Shown here piece by piece: positions 12,010-24,131 of a DNA stretch of 64,000 bases (the first letter of the stretch is position 1; each line of letters starts with the position of its first letter). The notes below the pieces were generated by a model. That model was given only the letters and a program-made list of their open reading frames with translations, ran no database searches and had not been told where the DNA came from. This DNA comes from Cladorhizidae sp. MBARI D1340-BT2 (lineage: Eukaryota; Porifera; Demospongiae; Poecilosclerida; Cladorhizidae). The translations under genes were made by a program, and so were the position numbers. Where the stretch lies: positions 30,662,251 to 30,726,250 of the forward strand of contig JAQNBH010000004.1 of the NCBI GenBank assembly GCA_028752905.1, in the 5' to 3' direction.

Positions 12010-12685
12010 TGCAATTACAGAAGTAGAATTAGCTCCTCAACTGACACCATGCTTGGATGAGCAGACCATAGTTTTGGATGATCAGGTTGCTTGATTAGAT
12101 TGTCATAACTACTTAAATATGTGCATTGGGTGTGAATTTGGTGGTAGAAAAAAAATTGTAGAGTAGAAAATTTAAAAAATAATAATATTAATAAATAGGG
12201 AGAAAACAAGGTCCCACCACAATCAATTGTTCTCTCCTGGGGCTCTTTGGAGGTAGAGTTCTTTTTCAGCACAGAGTTCTCCTATTAGGGCCTGCTTCTG
12301 ACTCCCGAGGATGGCTACATGACTTTCCAATCTTTCTCCGACACTCCGACACTCCTGTGCAGCTTCTCTGGGCAGGACAACTGTTACCCAGACATGGGAT
12401 GTAAGAGGCGATGTGGGTATATATGCACTTCCAATGTGTTAATTATTATGGTAAACGCTGGTCATCGACCGTCATACTTATAACATCAGGCGGTAAAAAA
12501 TGGCCGCTTGACACCGAGCAGCTGCTTTGGAGCAATAAAAAGGTAACCACATTGTTTTTAACACTTACTACTACTTTATGGTCTTTTAATGTTAAATGAT
12601 AATTTCAGTCCGTAGTCATTAAACTCCCAATTCAATAACGTCAAATACTAATTAAGAAAGCACTGATCATTTTATTATGTTTCTT
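12010..12685. other. No gene recognised
   Basis: Mixed non-coding sequence. The segment at about 12545-12582 (AACACTTACTACTACTTTATGG) resembles the outer edge of the palindromic MITE copy near 62790-62813, so a MITE remnant is possible. Confidence 0.35.
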
Positions 12686-12689
12686 TTGC

Positions 12690-13325
12690 ACAAGTGAGGC
12701 TTCAACACAGCCCTCCAGACAAGACTACTCTTATGGAGCACAAGTGAGGCTTCAACACAGGCCTCTGCTCTTATGGAGCACAAGTGAGGCTTCAGCACAG
12801 CCCTCCAGACTAGACTACTCTTATGAAGCACAAGTGAGGCTTCAACACAGCCCTCCAGACAAGACTACTCTTATGGAGCACAAGTGAGGCTTCAACACAG
12901 GCCTCCACACAAGACTGCTCTTAATGGAGCACAAGTGAGGCTTCAACACAGCCCTCCACACAAGACTGCTCTTATGGAGCACAAGTGAGGCTTCAGCACA
13001 GCCCTCCACACAAGACTGCTCTTATGGAGCACTAGTGAGGCTTCAACACAGTACTCCAGACAAGACTGCTCTTATGCAGCACAAGTAAGGCTTCAACACA
13101 GCCCTTCAGACAAGACTGCTCTTATGCAGCACAAGTGAGGCTTCAACACAGCCCTTCAGACAAGACTGCTCTTATGGAGCACAAGTGAGGCTTCAACACA
13201 GGCCTCCACACAAGACTGCTCTTATGGAACACAAGTGAGGCTTCAACACAGCCCTCCAGATAAAGTTGCTCTTATGGAGCACAAGTGAGGCTTCCACACA
13301 GCCCCCTAGACAAGACTGCTGTTTG
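12690..13325. repeat. 50-bp minisatellite, about 12-13 copies
   Basis: The unit contains CACAAGTGAGGCTTCAACAC, then AGCCCTCCAGACAAGACT and CTCTTATGGAG. Copies differ by a few substitutions and one has a shorter spacer (about 12761). Open frames across it are artefacts. Confidence 0.95.
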
Positions 13326-13784
13326 TCAGTGAAATGTTGCAAGCAATGGCCCAAGGTGGAAGTTTCAGAGTCGATCAGCTGAAGTAACAGCTTTATCCCA
13401 GGAAGATGTGACCAGACATGTGCGTAATTGAAGCATAAAGATTTTAGGCATAATAGAGGTGCTTTTGGAATAGCTGAACAAAACAAATCTGAGCATAATT
13501 GGACAAGGCCTAACCTGGATGGATTTCTTTGCTATGAGTCTTGTTGTAGACATAGAACAACATAGCACTGCATAGCTTTTGTCTGCCTACCTTAGTGGAG
13601 CTGAATTTTACACTACATCTTGTCTGATGATATGAAAAGTTTGTAGTTGTAAATACAATTGTGTAAAGAAACCTCCCAAATAAAGCCAGTGGTCATTGGG
13701 TTAACAGCAGAGAAATCCACCTAAACCAAGTTATCTTTGTGTGTGTGTGGTGTGCATAGTATGTGTGCACGGTGTGGACTGTGT

Positions 13785-14165
13785 GTGTAGTAGTAGTAGT
13801 AAAGGAAGTGGTTAAGTTTGTTTAGTTTGTGCAAATGCTACCAAGTCCTTGAAGGAGGCATGGCTAAAATTACCTGTTGTATAATAAACACTTAGAAGAC
13901 CCTTTACCAATGCACAAACAAATACAAAGTGTGGTACATTAAGAAGTCTTATAATATTGCTTGTAGAATAGTAGTAGTAGTAAAGTAGGTGGTCAACTTC
14001 TGCTATGTTTGGTTAGTTCGAATTTCCTGTACCAAGTCTTGGAGGCATTGCTAACCCTCATTTTGCAATTCCCTTTTTATAAAGTTGTATCCATGTAGAT
14101 AATAAACACTTAGACGACCCTTACAAACGCCAAGTGCTGTACACTAAGAGCCTTATAATATTGCT
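13785..14165. repeat. Tandem duplication of ~190 bp
   Basis: Two diverged direct copies (about 13785-13970 and 13970-14165) share GTAGTAGTAGTAAAG, then AATAAACACTTAGA.GACCC and CTTATAATATTGCT. The internal GACCCTTTACCA motif also occurs as an inverted pair at 59500-59595. Confidence 0.7.
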
Positions 14166-14530
14166 CATATATATAGTGACTGTCAGCATAAACATCCCCA
14201 AATAATAGAGAAAATAACTTTTTAAACTATTTCTAATTGTTACTTTTAAACATTAAACACACTCAAAATAGTGATAATAAATAAACACAGCTAAAGTCAT
14301 CTAGCCCTCTCACTGGTTAGATATGTGAGCAATAGTTCTAGGCAATTACGGCTCGGTCTGCACATAGGGTTTGTGGTGATTCTGAGCTTGCACAAACTAA
14401 ATGGTAACTTCTTTGCCAGGCCTGGCCCTTGAAGCTCTGAGATACACCAACGGAGCCACGGGCAATCAGATGTCTGGCGAAGTAGTGTCACACAGCGCAG
14501 GATCTACTATGAACATGTCCTTACCAATAC
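14166..14530. other. Putative intron downstream of the CREB-like exon
   Basis: On the minus strand this follows the splice donor at 14530. I searched it for the second bZIP half (EAARECRRKKKEY type) and did not find it. Confidence 0.35.
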
Positions 14531-14615
14531 CTGTTTTTCATGAGCCGAACATCTCGCTTCCTGTTTGAGTCATCCACCAAACCAGAAGCAGCTGGCTGCC
14601 CCACCACCTTCATGC
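14531..14615 (-). CDS. CREB: CREB/ATF1-type bZIP exon (first half of basic region)
   Basis: This single internal exon encodes MKVVGQPAASGLVDDSNRKR then DVRLMKN plus two bases of an Arg codon. RKR-VRLMKNR is the diagnostic start of the CREB/CREM/ATF1 basic region, which binds CRE sites in the nucleus. In vertebrate CREB the gene is also spliced inside this same Arg codon, just before EAAREC. The exon has a minus-strand acceptor (CACCTTGCAG, ending 14616) and a donor (ACAG/GTATTG at 14530). Its length is 85 nt, with two leading bases completing an upstream codon. Neither the next bZIP exon nor upstream KID/glutamine-rich exons were found in the window, so the gene has very long introns, is misassembled, or is a relic. 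Confidence 0.65.
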
Positions 14616-14749
14616 CTGCAAGGTGGTGAGATAAGAGAGAGTGAAGTTATTATGAGTGCGTCTCTCAAGGCAAAAACATCAAAATTAGAAAGGGTGTGTC
14701 CTGACTTGATAGCTCCATAACAACCACATGTTTCATTGTACATTAATAA

Positions 14750-15015
14750 ATAACTCCACATGTGTGCCTACTTAACTCCCACATGTACATAGCTAATTAA
14801 ATAGCTCCACCTGGGTGCTTACTTGAGCTAACTCCCACATGCTACATAGCTAATACATAGCTCCACCTGTGTGCCTACTTGAGCTCTCACATATTAAATA
14901 GCTCTACCTGTGTGCCTACTTGAGCTAACTCCCTCATGCTACATAGCTAATATATTCTCTACCTGTGTGCCTACTTGAGCTAACTCCTACATGCTACATA
15001 GCAATAAATAGCCCT
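14750..15015. repeat. ~60-bp degenerate tandem repeat
   Basis: Four to five copies of a unit containing TAGCTCCACCTGTGTGCCTA and CTTGAGCTAACTCCCACATG, with deletions between copies. It lies just upstream (minus strand) of the CREB-like exon. Confidence 0.8.
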
Positions 15016-15865
15016 GCAAATTATGATGTGTTTATGTTTCCAATGCAAAGCAACATAATAAAACAAGTCTGATGCATCTATAATTTTAGGTTGTAGTAAT
15101 GGTGGTTAGACACTGGCTGTTGCTGAAACAGAGGAAAGTGAAAGTCAATTGTTTTGTCAGAACATTTGTTTGTATGCACACATAATTCTAGTAATGAAGG
15201 GATGTATTCTAGTGATGCAGGGGATGTTTCTGGCAGTTTGAACGTGGCTAGAAACTGCTTGGACTTGAAGGTCTTGGAAGTTATTTTTCAAGAATGTTTC
15301 AAATGAGAATGGTTCAAATGATAACATCATTATTTTTTATCCTTTCATAATATTTTTTTATTCTAATTTTATATTCTACAACTTGACATTGAGTTCTTGT
15401 TAGAGAATCTACATATATATATTATGTATAGATGATAATGTAACATAGTGTAATAGTGCTATGTTCATTAACAGGAGTGCTAGCATGGGCAGAGTTCATA
15501 ATTCAAGATGGAAGTTCAATTTCAAGGCAAGCGGTCGTGAATATTATGAATAGCTCGATGAGACGAACATAGTCACCAATGTGACGCAACTTATTCTTAA
15601 CTTACATGTGACCAATGTCAAGCACCTCTATGGTGAGATCACTAGATGTCAAGTGCTCTAACTCTATCCATGACTGCCTTGGTCAGCTGCAAAGTGGTAT
15701 GTGGTTGAGTGGTAAGCTCCATTAGGACCTTACAAACCCGCTAATGAATTATTTTTTTAAACTAACCAGTGAACTATTTAATTTGGATAATGATGAGCAA
15801 GTTAGCTACAGGTGATTGGACAGCCAACTCACTTCTTATGAACATCACATGTTTCAACACATATA
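15016..15865. other. No firm gene; possible decayed exon
   Basis: A plus-strand stretch at about 15486-15665 reads MGRVHNSRWKFNFKASGREY, a stop, then a further open segment. It follows an acceptor-like ACAG at 15475. I do not recognise it and it is broken. Confidence 0.3.
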
Positions 15866-16222
15866 TAGTAGGAAGTAAGTTATCTGAACACGTTGAGTCT
15901 GGAGGGTGTTTGGATAACTGAAGCCACACCCTTCTTCACAGTACCACAGATCTTGAGCTTTTTGTCGATATTAATTAAGGGATGATCTTTTTTCACCTTC
16001 TATTTTGAGTGGGTGTAGCCATACTCTCTGCTTTGACATGCAGTAGCCAGGACTACTGGCAAAGCTTCCATGTTGAGCGAACAGTACATAGCTACCATGC
16101 ACATGCAGAAATGCATTGTCCCCAAGAAGTAAAAAAATCCAAGCAGCCGTGGGCATTGATTCTTGTAGTGTTCAGTTGTTCAGTTGATCGACGCATACGG
16201 ATAACTGACTTCATATTGTAGA
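15866..16222. mobile_element. Short non-autonomous Tigger-like element (MITE)
   Basis: The left end (GTAGGAAGTAAGTTATCTG) and the reverse complement of the right end (TATGAAGTCAGTTATCCG) are similar to each other. Both resemble the right terminus of the Tigger element at 9285-9307. The interior is about 310 bp with no coding content, so it looks like an internal-deletion derivative. Exact ends and the target duplication are uncertain. Confidence 0.45.
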
Positions 16223-16803
16223 CATCACCAAGCAGCTAACTGCAACGCTTCATTACACTGTCAATTTTCAAAATCCCATGAATCAAAGTAAAATTTAAAT
16301 CACTAACAATTATCCGATTACCAAATACAATTTTTTATATGTTTTACTCTGTGGCAGCTTTAGGGCCAAAATTAAATTGACGTGATGCACATGTGCTCCT
16401 TAACAGCGAGTCAAGGGTGCCTTCTTTATCACTTGAGGGCTCTTTATCAGGGCAAGTGCTTGTGTCATATGCTAGCTACTTAGGCCAGTTTGCCATGTGA
16501 TGCTCACCCAGCATGTTGTGTTGTGCAAAGTTTATGTAATGTTAATGAATCAATCTTGAACTGACCTCGACTGCATTTTTTAACGAACACAGCAACAGCA
16601 GATCCAGCTGGAGTGCACATTATGTTGGCTGTGGACCAGCAGTCTGCTGTGGTTAGCCAGCTACATGTAACACTGCTATAGCTAGGGTTAGCTGCAGAGC
16701 TACAAGCTGGTAACACAACTGTCAGCCACCAAAGAGCTGTAGTTAAACCATGAGCTGGCTATATATACCAGCTAGAATGCTAGGTAACACTTTTGACACT
16801 TCT
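16223..16803. other. No gene recognised
   Basis: A minus-strand open frame of 70 codons (16504-16716) is Ser/Thr/Cys-rich with no recognised domain. It lies upstream of the CREB-like exon on the same strand, but I could not match it to a CREB activation domain. Confidence 0.3.
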
Positions 16804-17060
16804 GAAGAGCCTTATCTTGAAGCCACGACCACCATAACTACTTCTTATATATATATATATATTATTCATTTATTTAATATTTATTACTATTATTATTATT
16901 AACATTATTATTTTATTATTTATTACCTGTTTATTATTTAAATTTAATTTTAATTTTATTATTTGTTGTTATTATTATTGTTGTTGTTGTTATTGTTGTT
17001 GCTATTGTTGTTGTTATATTATTATCAATATTATTCTTATTATCTACATCATCATCATCA

Positions 17061-17106
<46 letters not shown>

Positions 17107-17215
17107 ATTATTATTATTATTATTATTGTTAGATATAGACACTTGTTAGATATAGACACTTGTTAGATATAGATACTTTGTTAGATATAGACTATTTATT
17201 AGATATATTAAACTA
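16804..17215 (+). mobile_element. Penelope-like element 3' end and ATT tail
   Basis: GAGCCT...CTTGAAGCCACGACCACCATAA at 16807-16842 matches the C-terminus of the Penelope remnant at 24440-24470. The AT-rich tails (16860-16975 and 24480-24590) are also similar. The rest is TTG/ATT microsatellite (16963-17128) and four copies of a TTAGATATAGACACTTG repeat (17128-17205). It is a severely 5'-truncated copy. Confidence 0.7.
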
Positions 17216-19365
17216 CAAACTGTTAAATATGAATGAAATTCTAGTAAACCCACACTCCTGGAATGTGGCTATGCATGATAATAGCATTTTGCATTCATTT
17301 TGCATCTGCCATCAATATTGCCATGTCTGGAAGTAGAAAGAGGCCAGCACCCAGGGATTGCACCCAGCTGACAACTATTTTTTAAAGGTAAGATACTAGT
17401 ATATGAAAAATAAGGGTTAAGAGTTGAATGCTCAATTTATAATAGAATCGAGTCTGGGTCCCATATTCCTGTGTCAACGACTGCTGATGATGGTAACTCT
17501 GCATCAACTGATATAGATTTATTTGTTCAATCACCATCAATGACAGTCACAGTCACAACCACTACATCGAGCTCTTCCTTGTCAATGCCAACTACTGTTT
17601 CTCAGTTATGCTCAGCAACAATTGATACGATGACTACATCACTCAGTGTAGTTCCATCAACTAGTGGACAGGTGGACTTAGGGACAATAGTTGAAGCCGC
17701 TCAAGGTAACTGGGATAAGCTTAGGTCATTACCAAATAATATCCCAGATGATCGTAAGAAGCAATATCTTTCTCATCATTCCAAACCTTCTTCTTCTGAT
17801 TATCTTCATTCATCAGGTTACCAAACTCCAGCTTGGATGGTTAGTACAATTTCCTTGGCTTTCATACAGCACTGTTCTTACAGGTGGTCTTTGCAGATAT
17901 TGTATAGTTTTTCCAGAGCAGCCGGGTAGAGGCAGTGTTTCTGGAGTTGGCAATCGTTCTGGTTTGTTAGTTTTGTCCCCATACCCCCAGAAACCATACT
18001 CAAAAGCACTTGGCAAGGATAGTGTACTTGTATGCCATGATCAGACTCAGCCATGCAGCTGAGAGGGTAGACCTTTTCTAACCAACCAGATGAAAGGATA
18101 GATACAAGGCTATTGAAACAGAGCAACCTGTTCTCCAGCAGAAAGTTTTGGCTGTAGAGTTTTTGACAAAGCAAGCACTACCATTCAGAGGCCACTCTGA
18201 CTACTACAGAGTGGATTTCTCAGATGAAGATGTCAACAGGGGCAATTTTGTAGCCACACTTCAGCTTTTGGCTAAGACAGATAAGCTCCTACACAAACAC
18301 CTTCTCTCAGCTAAAAGGAACGTAAAGTATACCAGCAAGACCATTCAAAATGAGGTTATTCACATATATGAATCTAAAATTAGAGAGCATATAACTGAAC
18401 AGCTCAGAGAAAAAAATTACCTTTCACCATCATTGCCACAGATCCTCATTCTAATCAAGAGATTCTTTCTGTGTGCTTTAATCTGTCCTCTCCCACTGAT
18501 CCTCATATCAAGGAGTGCCTGATTAGCTTTGTCTACTTGGACCGAGCCAATGCTTCATCCATTTCAAGAAAGATTCTTGAAACAGTTTCTAGTCCTCAGT
18601 TTTAGATCCCTGTAGAATTAGAGGGCAAGCTTATGATGGAGCATCTGTGATGTCACCCGGCATTGCAGGAGTCCAATCTAAAGTCAAGGAGGTCAGCCCA
18701 CTAGCTCTGTACACACACTGCTACTCACACTGCCTTAATCTTTCAATTGCCAGAGCATGTCTTGTTCAGGAAGTACGAAACTTGATTTTAGTTATAAATG
18801 AAGCACACCTCTTTTTAGCTCACAGGCCTAAGAGACAAAACCTTTTTGAACTTACAGTCAATGAATTCCTGCCTTCTCAAAAGCAAGAAAGCTTCCAGGA
18901 ATGTGTAAGACAAGATGGGTGGAGAGACATACATGATTTGAAGTGTTTCTGGAAATGTATGAGCCACTTATCACTTTCTTAGGTGCCATTTTGTGTCCTA
19001 CTGATTACCCAAATTTAGGCTCATCAAATGGGAGCTGGAATTGGGATACTGAGACAAGAGTGAAAGCACAAGGTCTGAAAGCTGCTCTCTCTTCTTTTCA
19101 AACTCTTGCTATTTTTATAATCACCAAGAATGTTCTTGATGAAGTGAAAATACTAGCTTCAAAACTTCAGAAGCAGGATCAAGATATATATGAAGCCCAT
19201 AACAAAGTTACTGAAGCGATTGAATGCTAGAAAACCCTCAGAAAGACTATTGACACCGTTTTTAGCTTGTGGTATTGTGAGGTACTTGAACGGGCTGAGT
19301 CAATTGGTGTGAGTGAGAGTGTCCAAGAAAGACAAGCATTCAACGGAATCGAAGCAACACTCCAA

Positions 19366-22300
19366 CAGGGGCGTAGGAAGATGTTTTACATTGGGGGGGA
19401 CACCAAATTTTTCTGTATATATTACTCTATGAATACACACAAAAAATCTTATTAATGTTTTCCAAAATAGTTACATCTACGTTGGTTAACGCATACAAAT
19501 TCTTTAGCTATAAAGGATAGGTCCAATTCATCAGTATTTAAAGAATAAGGCATCCGCCTATTTGCATCAAACTCGCACAAAACATCATGTGGTGATTAAC
19601 AATGCTGTCATTGACTGACAATGCCTGGTAAAGGGCTTACATTAGGTAAGGGGTCTACGCTAGGTAACGGGTCAATAGCTACCTATACATATGCGTGTGC
19701 GTGTTAGTTACTGTTGGTTATTGTCTAGTTTTGTCCGGGTGAACATACAACATGAATAGATTGTTCAACCTAGATTGACTCATGGTGCTTCGTAGATATG
19801 TTTTGAGCCTATGTAATGAGGAAAAGGATCGCTCGGCCGTTGCAGTTGTTACTGGAAACGTGAAGTATATTTTCAGAACAACGTCAACTTCGCTAAGCAT
19901 TATCTTATATATGTTACTCTGATTCATGCCTGCAGCAATTGACCTTACACTTGTTACCGACAACATTGGAGCATGTTGAAATCCATGTCAGCTACCATTG
20001 GCAACTGGGAAACGAATCGATCTCTGCAAATGTCTTTTTCGAGATACTGCAATAGAGACTCGTCTGGCTGTAAAGTCTTTCCATTAGCTACATCAAGCAA
20101 TAGAGACTCTAGCTTCTGAATCATTTGAAAATCAGCTTGATCAAATCTTCTCTCCACTTCCTCTTTTACAAGCTCTAATCATAAAAATATATGTCTGTAC
20201 TTCTCCTTGGGTTCATGATAGCGATATGGCTCTTCACCATCATCCAGCCGTTTTGGCCTTTATCGATACCTTGGCAGAGAGGGCTCATCTGTGAGTCCAG
20301 AACATTTCTCAAGAACATTATCATAAAATAGGTTAAATATGGACTCAGTACGCAGTGACCGATAATGAGCAACAAGAAGATCTGCTCCTTGTGTGGCTTC
20401 TTGTAGAGTTGTATCTTTTGCTTGGAGATTGGTACTGAATTGTTCAGATGCAAATGTGCCAACTTTAATCCGAAGAAGATATGAAACGTTTCCATACGAT
20501 GAAATAATCCATTGCCCTTTGCAGCATATTCAACACTTCCCTCTTCCAGTGTGGCAGTGAGGTTGCTATAATTCTGTAGAATGCTATCAATTGAACAGTT
20601 TCTGAGAGTCCATCTGGTTGGACACAGATCTCTCAATGAAGGAGGAGATACTTCACTCCCTAGGGCTACTTGCTTTCTGATGCTGTCAAAAAGAGTGAGT
20701 CGCTTGGGTGAAAACTTAATGAGTTGCAGTAATGCATAGGTGAAATCCATGACATCTCGAATTAGCTCACATCGTTTTGCAACACACTGTACACATAAAT
20801 TCAGGCTATGTGCTAGACAATGTACATACAATGCACGATTCTCTATCAAATCTTGCACCCCATTCCTCACACCACTCATATTTGCTGCACCGTCAAAAGC
20901 TTGACCTCTACATTGTGACAGAGGAAGAGAGCACCTAATTAAAAGATCTTTAGTAACACTAAATATTGTGCAGGCCTTGGTGTCTGGCAATTTAACCAAA
21001 CCAAGGGGTTCTTCATAGATCTGATAGTCATCATCTGTCCATCGAATAGATAAACACATCTGTTCATTTCTAGAAACATCAGTTGCTTCATCTGCAATAA
21101 TGGAGAAGATTTTGCTGGTTCTAATAAGTGTTAAAATCTTACGAAGTACTGTGTTTCCCATAATAGCAATTATTTCATTGACTATTTCAGGAGATATATA
21201 TTCCCTCTGATACACCCAGGCCTTTAATTCCGGACAGTCCTCTGCTCTCAGCAAAAGGAGTTGATATAAGTTACCCTTCATTGACTGAACATCTTCATGA
21301 TGACCACGTAGCGGCAAATCTTGACGAGCCAAAAAACAAATACTTGAAAGTAGTTTCAATAACATCAATTGATGCTGCTTTTGATCAGATGAAATCTGAG
21401 CACTAAGCTGTGCATGTACATCAGTACAACATGACTGTGCAGCTAACTTCATTACAGCTTCTCAGTGCATTCTACTTATTTCATGCTCATCCATCTTTGC
21501 TATTGCCTTCTTCCAATTACAAAATCCCTCTTCAAAAGCAACTCAGTTGGCGTTTTGAAAAAATAATGAGACCATTACACTTTGCTAATTGACACGTGTG
21601 ACAAAAATATTTTGTAACTTGTGGTACACACTGTAATCCACGGGTTTGATACCAACTTGTTTGTAGAGATCGACTATAGGCTTTCTTCTTGTTCAACTGC
21701 TGGCTGTGATGCGAATAAACATGCCTAGAGGATTCCTCAGCATCAACTGGTTGACTGGGTGGGCCTTTCCCTCACACTGAGAGCATGTATCTAACACAGA
21801 TGAGTGAGCACATTCTTGATCACCGTCATTCTGGAAACTTCTTGTGCTTGATGACGGAGATTGGTGAGGATCAGAAGGATCTATATTCAAGAGTATTCTG
21901 TAGTTAGCTAGTTAACTACTAGGTAGACTACTTACCACTAGTAGAGCCAGAGCTATGATCCTTGCTTTTTGAAGCAAAGAAAGTTGAAATCTTAGCTTGG
22001 GTCATAGCTTTCAAGATGGGTTCCAAATTGACACATGGCAAGCCTGATAGGTTAAAGTAGTACATAGGTTGTGGTAGTCATTAATGATTGTGGTTCATAT
22101 GAACTCACCTCATGCACTCTCCTGATATCATTCCTTGTTGATTGCTAGAATAGTTCTAATGAGAGTGAGACTGAGTATAATTATAGCTATCTGCACACTA
22201 GCTATTAAGATTTTATTGATATTTTATGATTGAATGACTAACTAAAATCTACTATATAGCTACAATGACAAAGTGTCTTGAATTGACCAGATACCATAGC

Positions 22301-22384
22301 TAACCAAATTTTGTATTAATGAGAACCAATTTAGATACCTGAAATTATGGGGGGGCTCCTACGCCACCCCTTCCTACGCCACTG
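19366..22384 (-). mobile_element. Nested hAT-type transposon, 5-bp TSD
   Basis: The ends are CAGGGGCGTAGGAAG (19366-19380) and, reverse-complemented, CAGTGGCGTAGGAAG (22370-22384), differing at one base. A repeated CCTACGCCAC is subterminal on the right. The element is flanked by the 5-bp duplication TCCAA (19361-19365 and 22385-22389). It is inserted in the outer hAT's coding region. It is the second element in this window with a 5-bp duplication and a DUF4371-type transposase. Confidence 0.88.
19718..22005 (-). pseudogene. hAT transposase, DUF4371 class (nearly full length, broken)
   Basis: Exon 1 starts at 22005 (MTQAKISTFFASKSKDHSSG) and has a clean donor GTAAGT at 21935. Exon 2 begins at 21880 after TATAG with matching phase (GDPSDPHQSP). 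A TTF-zinc-finger remnant lies near 21480-21560 (GFCNWKKAIAKMDEH). The DUF4371/RNase H-like core at about 20175-21452 is intact over 425 residues, with FSIIADEATDVSRNEQMCLS, GQAFDGAANMSG and LCPTRWTLRN. The C-terminal dimerisation domain (FPVTTATAERSFSSLHRLKT) is at 19718-19966. Stops and shifts between 20157 and 20175, near 19960 and in the zinc-finger region make it non-functional. It is the best preserved transposase in the window. Confidence 0.88.
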
Positions 22385-22524
22385 TCCAAGTCAATCAGCA
22401 AAAGAGCATTACAAGAGGGTCGTTGCTATACCAGTGATGGATTCATTCATTAACCAGTTGGAGGAAAGATTTCAAGGTGAGGGAAAACAAAGTCATATGC
22501 TTTTGTGCCTTGCGCCTTCATGAA

Positions 22525-23076
22525 GGGGGGACGATTCTAAATTAATTTTTTAAATTTCTTTACCCGTGGTTGCAACTTTAGAGCTCCGTAGATTCTGCAA
22601 ACTTCATGGTATAGACTTGATATATAGCTCAAAAGATAGGTCTCTCTGTGTGCTCTCTTTTGATACTAAAAATGCTTCATTAGGTATAACTATAGGCAAG
22701 TTACTAGACCCTAAAGCGGAGGGACCTCAAAAATCTGAATCGCCGCAACTCCACTCCGAGTTGCAAAGTGCAAAAATGGTACGAGTGGCTAGAGGAAGCA
22801 CGTTTGAATAGGCTTTAAAAATTTATTACCTGGTCAGTAATAAATTTTTAACGCCTATTTAGTGCGTGCTCTAGAGCTTCCTCTAGCACTCGTACCATTT
22901 TTCAATTTTTTTTTTGCACTTTGCAACTCGGGAGTGGTTTCTGAGGAGGTTGCGGTGATATATATATCAAGTCCATATATCAAGTCCATACCATGAAGTT
23001 TTCAGAATCTACGGAGCTCTAAAGTTGTAACCATGGGTAAAAAAATATAAAAAATTAAATTTAGCATCGTCCCCCC
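22525..23076. mobile_element. Palindromic (snap-back) MITE, 4-bp TSD
   Basis: The two ~250-bp arms are inverted repeats from GGGGGGACGAT at 22525 to ATCGTCCCCCC ending at 23076. Each arm includes GGAGCTC near TAGATTCTG and the TGATATATAG segment. The arms meet at a ~60-bp hairpin around 22800-22870. It is flanked by TGAA on both sides (22521-22524 and 23077-23080). It has no coding capacity and interrupts the outer hAT. Related arms occur at 41615-41730, 60912-61020 and 61627-62800. Confidence 0.85.
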
Positions 23077-23409
23077 TGAATCCAGTGTTCAACTATCACA
23101 ACATGTAGATGACCTTCTGTTCTGGGAACAAGATCTTCCATGTTCTTTGTCATCAAAAGTGAACTAAGAAGATGGCAATCATTGTGGGAGCATAAGCGAG
23201 ACAAAGATGAAGCTACCATCCTCAACAATCTTCTCCTAGCTGTTAGCTCTTGTGACTCTGACTCTTTCCTAAACATTCATTGCTTACTAGTCATTGCTTG
23301 CACTCTGCCTATCACCAGTGCTGAAGCAGAACAATCATTTAGTTTGCTCAGGAGGATAAAGACATATACAAGGTCGACTTTGACTGACACTTTTCTGATC
23401 TTGCTGTAA

Positions 23410-24005
23410 TAGCCATGAACTATGGAGTGAGAGTGTCAGTTGATGATATCTGCCATGCTTTTGTGCAGTGTCACCCGAGAAGGCTCTTCAAGCTTCACTA
23501 TTTATTGACTGAAAATAGTTTCCTGTTTATCTTTAGTTGCTGTTCTTTTAAGCTGATAAATATTCTACACAGTACAGTGTGGTTCTCCACCCCTGCACCT
23601 CCCCCCCCCCCCCCCCCCCCCCCTGTACCTTTCTAAAATTCCTGGATCCACCCCAGCATCTTCCTGAGGTTGTTAATAGGCAGGCAGCCAGGACCATAGA
23701 CAGGAATAATTAAGGGGGTTTCCTGAGCACTTGCACTACACTCACAATTTTTTTTAAAGGATACCATGTTCAATTTTACATATCTTGTTATAATAATGTT
23801 GGTGATGATATGTCTTGTTATATAATTGCCAAGAGAAATACAGGACGTTGCTTTCTTGCAAAATGATTAATGATCTGATCATGATTCAGGAAAGAGGGGG
23901 AAGGATTTCTGGGCAACATGGAACCCCCCGTGGCTTTGGCCATGAGTAGTTCATCACCCCCCCCCCCCCCCCTCCCAATTTAAAATTCCTTGATCCAACC
24001 CTGCA
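23410..24005. repeat. hAT-like terminal sequences with poly-C tracts
   Basis: Two similar segments occur: CTAAAATTCCTGGATCCACC after a poly-C run at 23600-23624, and TAAAATTCCTTGATCCAACC after poly-C at 23957-23975. Reverse-complemented, they start CAGGGTTGGATC or CTGGGGTGGATC, as many hAT termini do. The first may be the 3' terminus of the outer hAT. No coding content was recognised. Confidence 0.45.
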
Positions 24006-24131
24006 AGTCCATTCCACAGTCTCGATTGAACCACTCACACTTTGGTGCTCTGCCAATGTGCAATGCCACATTCCTTCTGTCTTCTGAGGACACAACTGAG
24101 CAGAGTGAAGAATGTTTTACTAGCTAACATG

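Larger units (their letters stand above)
17322..23409 (+). pseudogene. Outer hAT transposase, ZMYM1-like, split by two insertions
   Basis: The start MSGSRKRPAPRDCTQLTTIF lies at 17322, then a Ser/Thr-rich segment (17471-17815). A TTF-type zinc finger follows (WLSYSTVLTGGLCRYCIVFP, about 17845-17920), then a DUF4371 region (VEFLTKQALPFRGH from 18151, ALYTHCYSHCLNLS at 18706). The frame is interrupted at 19365 by a complete minus-strand hAT. It resumes at 22390 (AIPVMDSFINQLEERF), is interrupted again by a palindromic MITE (22525-23076), and ends with the hAT dimerisation domain (PITSAEAEQSFSLLRRIKTY, 23308-23370). Several further frameshifts and stops occur. Its outer terminal repeats were not securely located. 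Confidence 0.85.

Noticed and set aside
12690..13325. CRISPR-like regular repeats
   Set aside because: Repeats are contiguous minisatellite units without unique spacers, in an intron-bearing animal genome.
16504..16716. Upstream CREB activation-domain exon
   Set aside because: Composition is Ser/Cys-rich, not the Gln-rich or KID pattern, and splice phases could not be matched.
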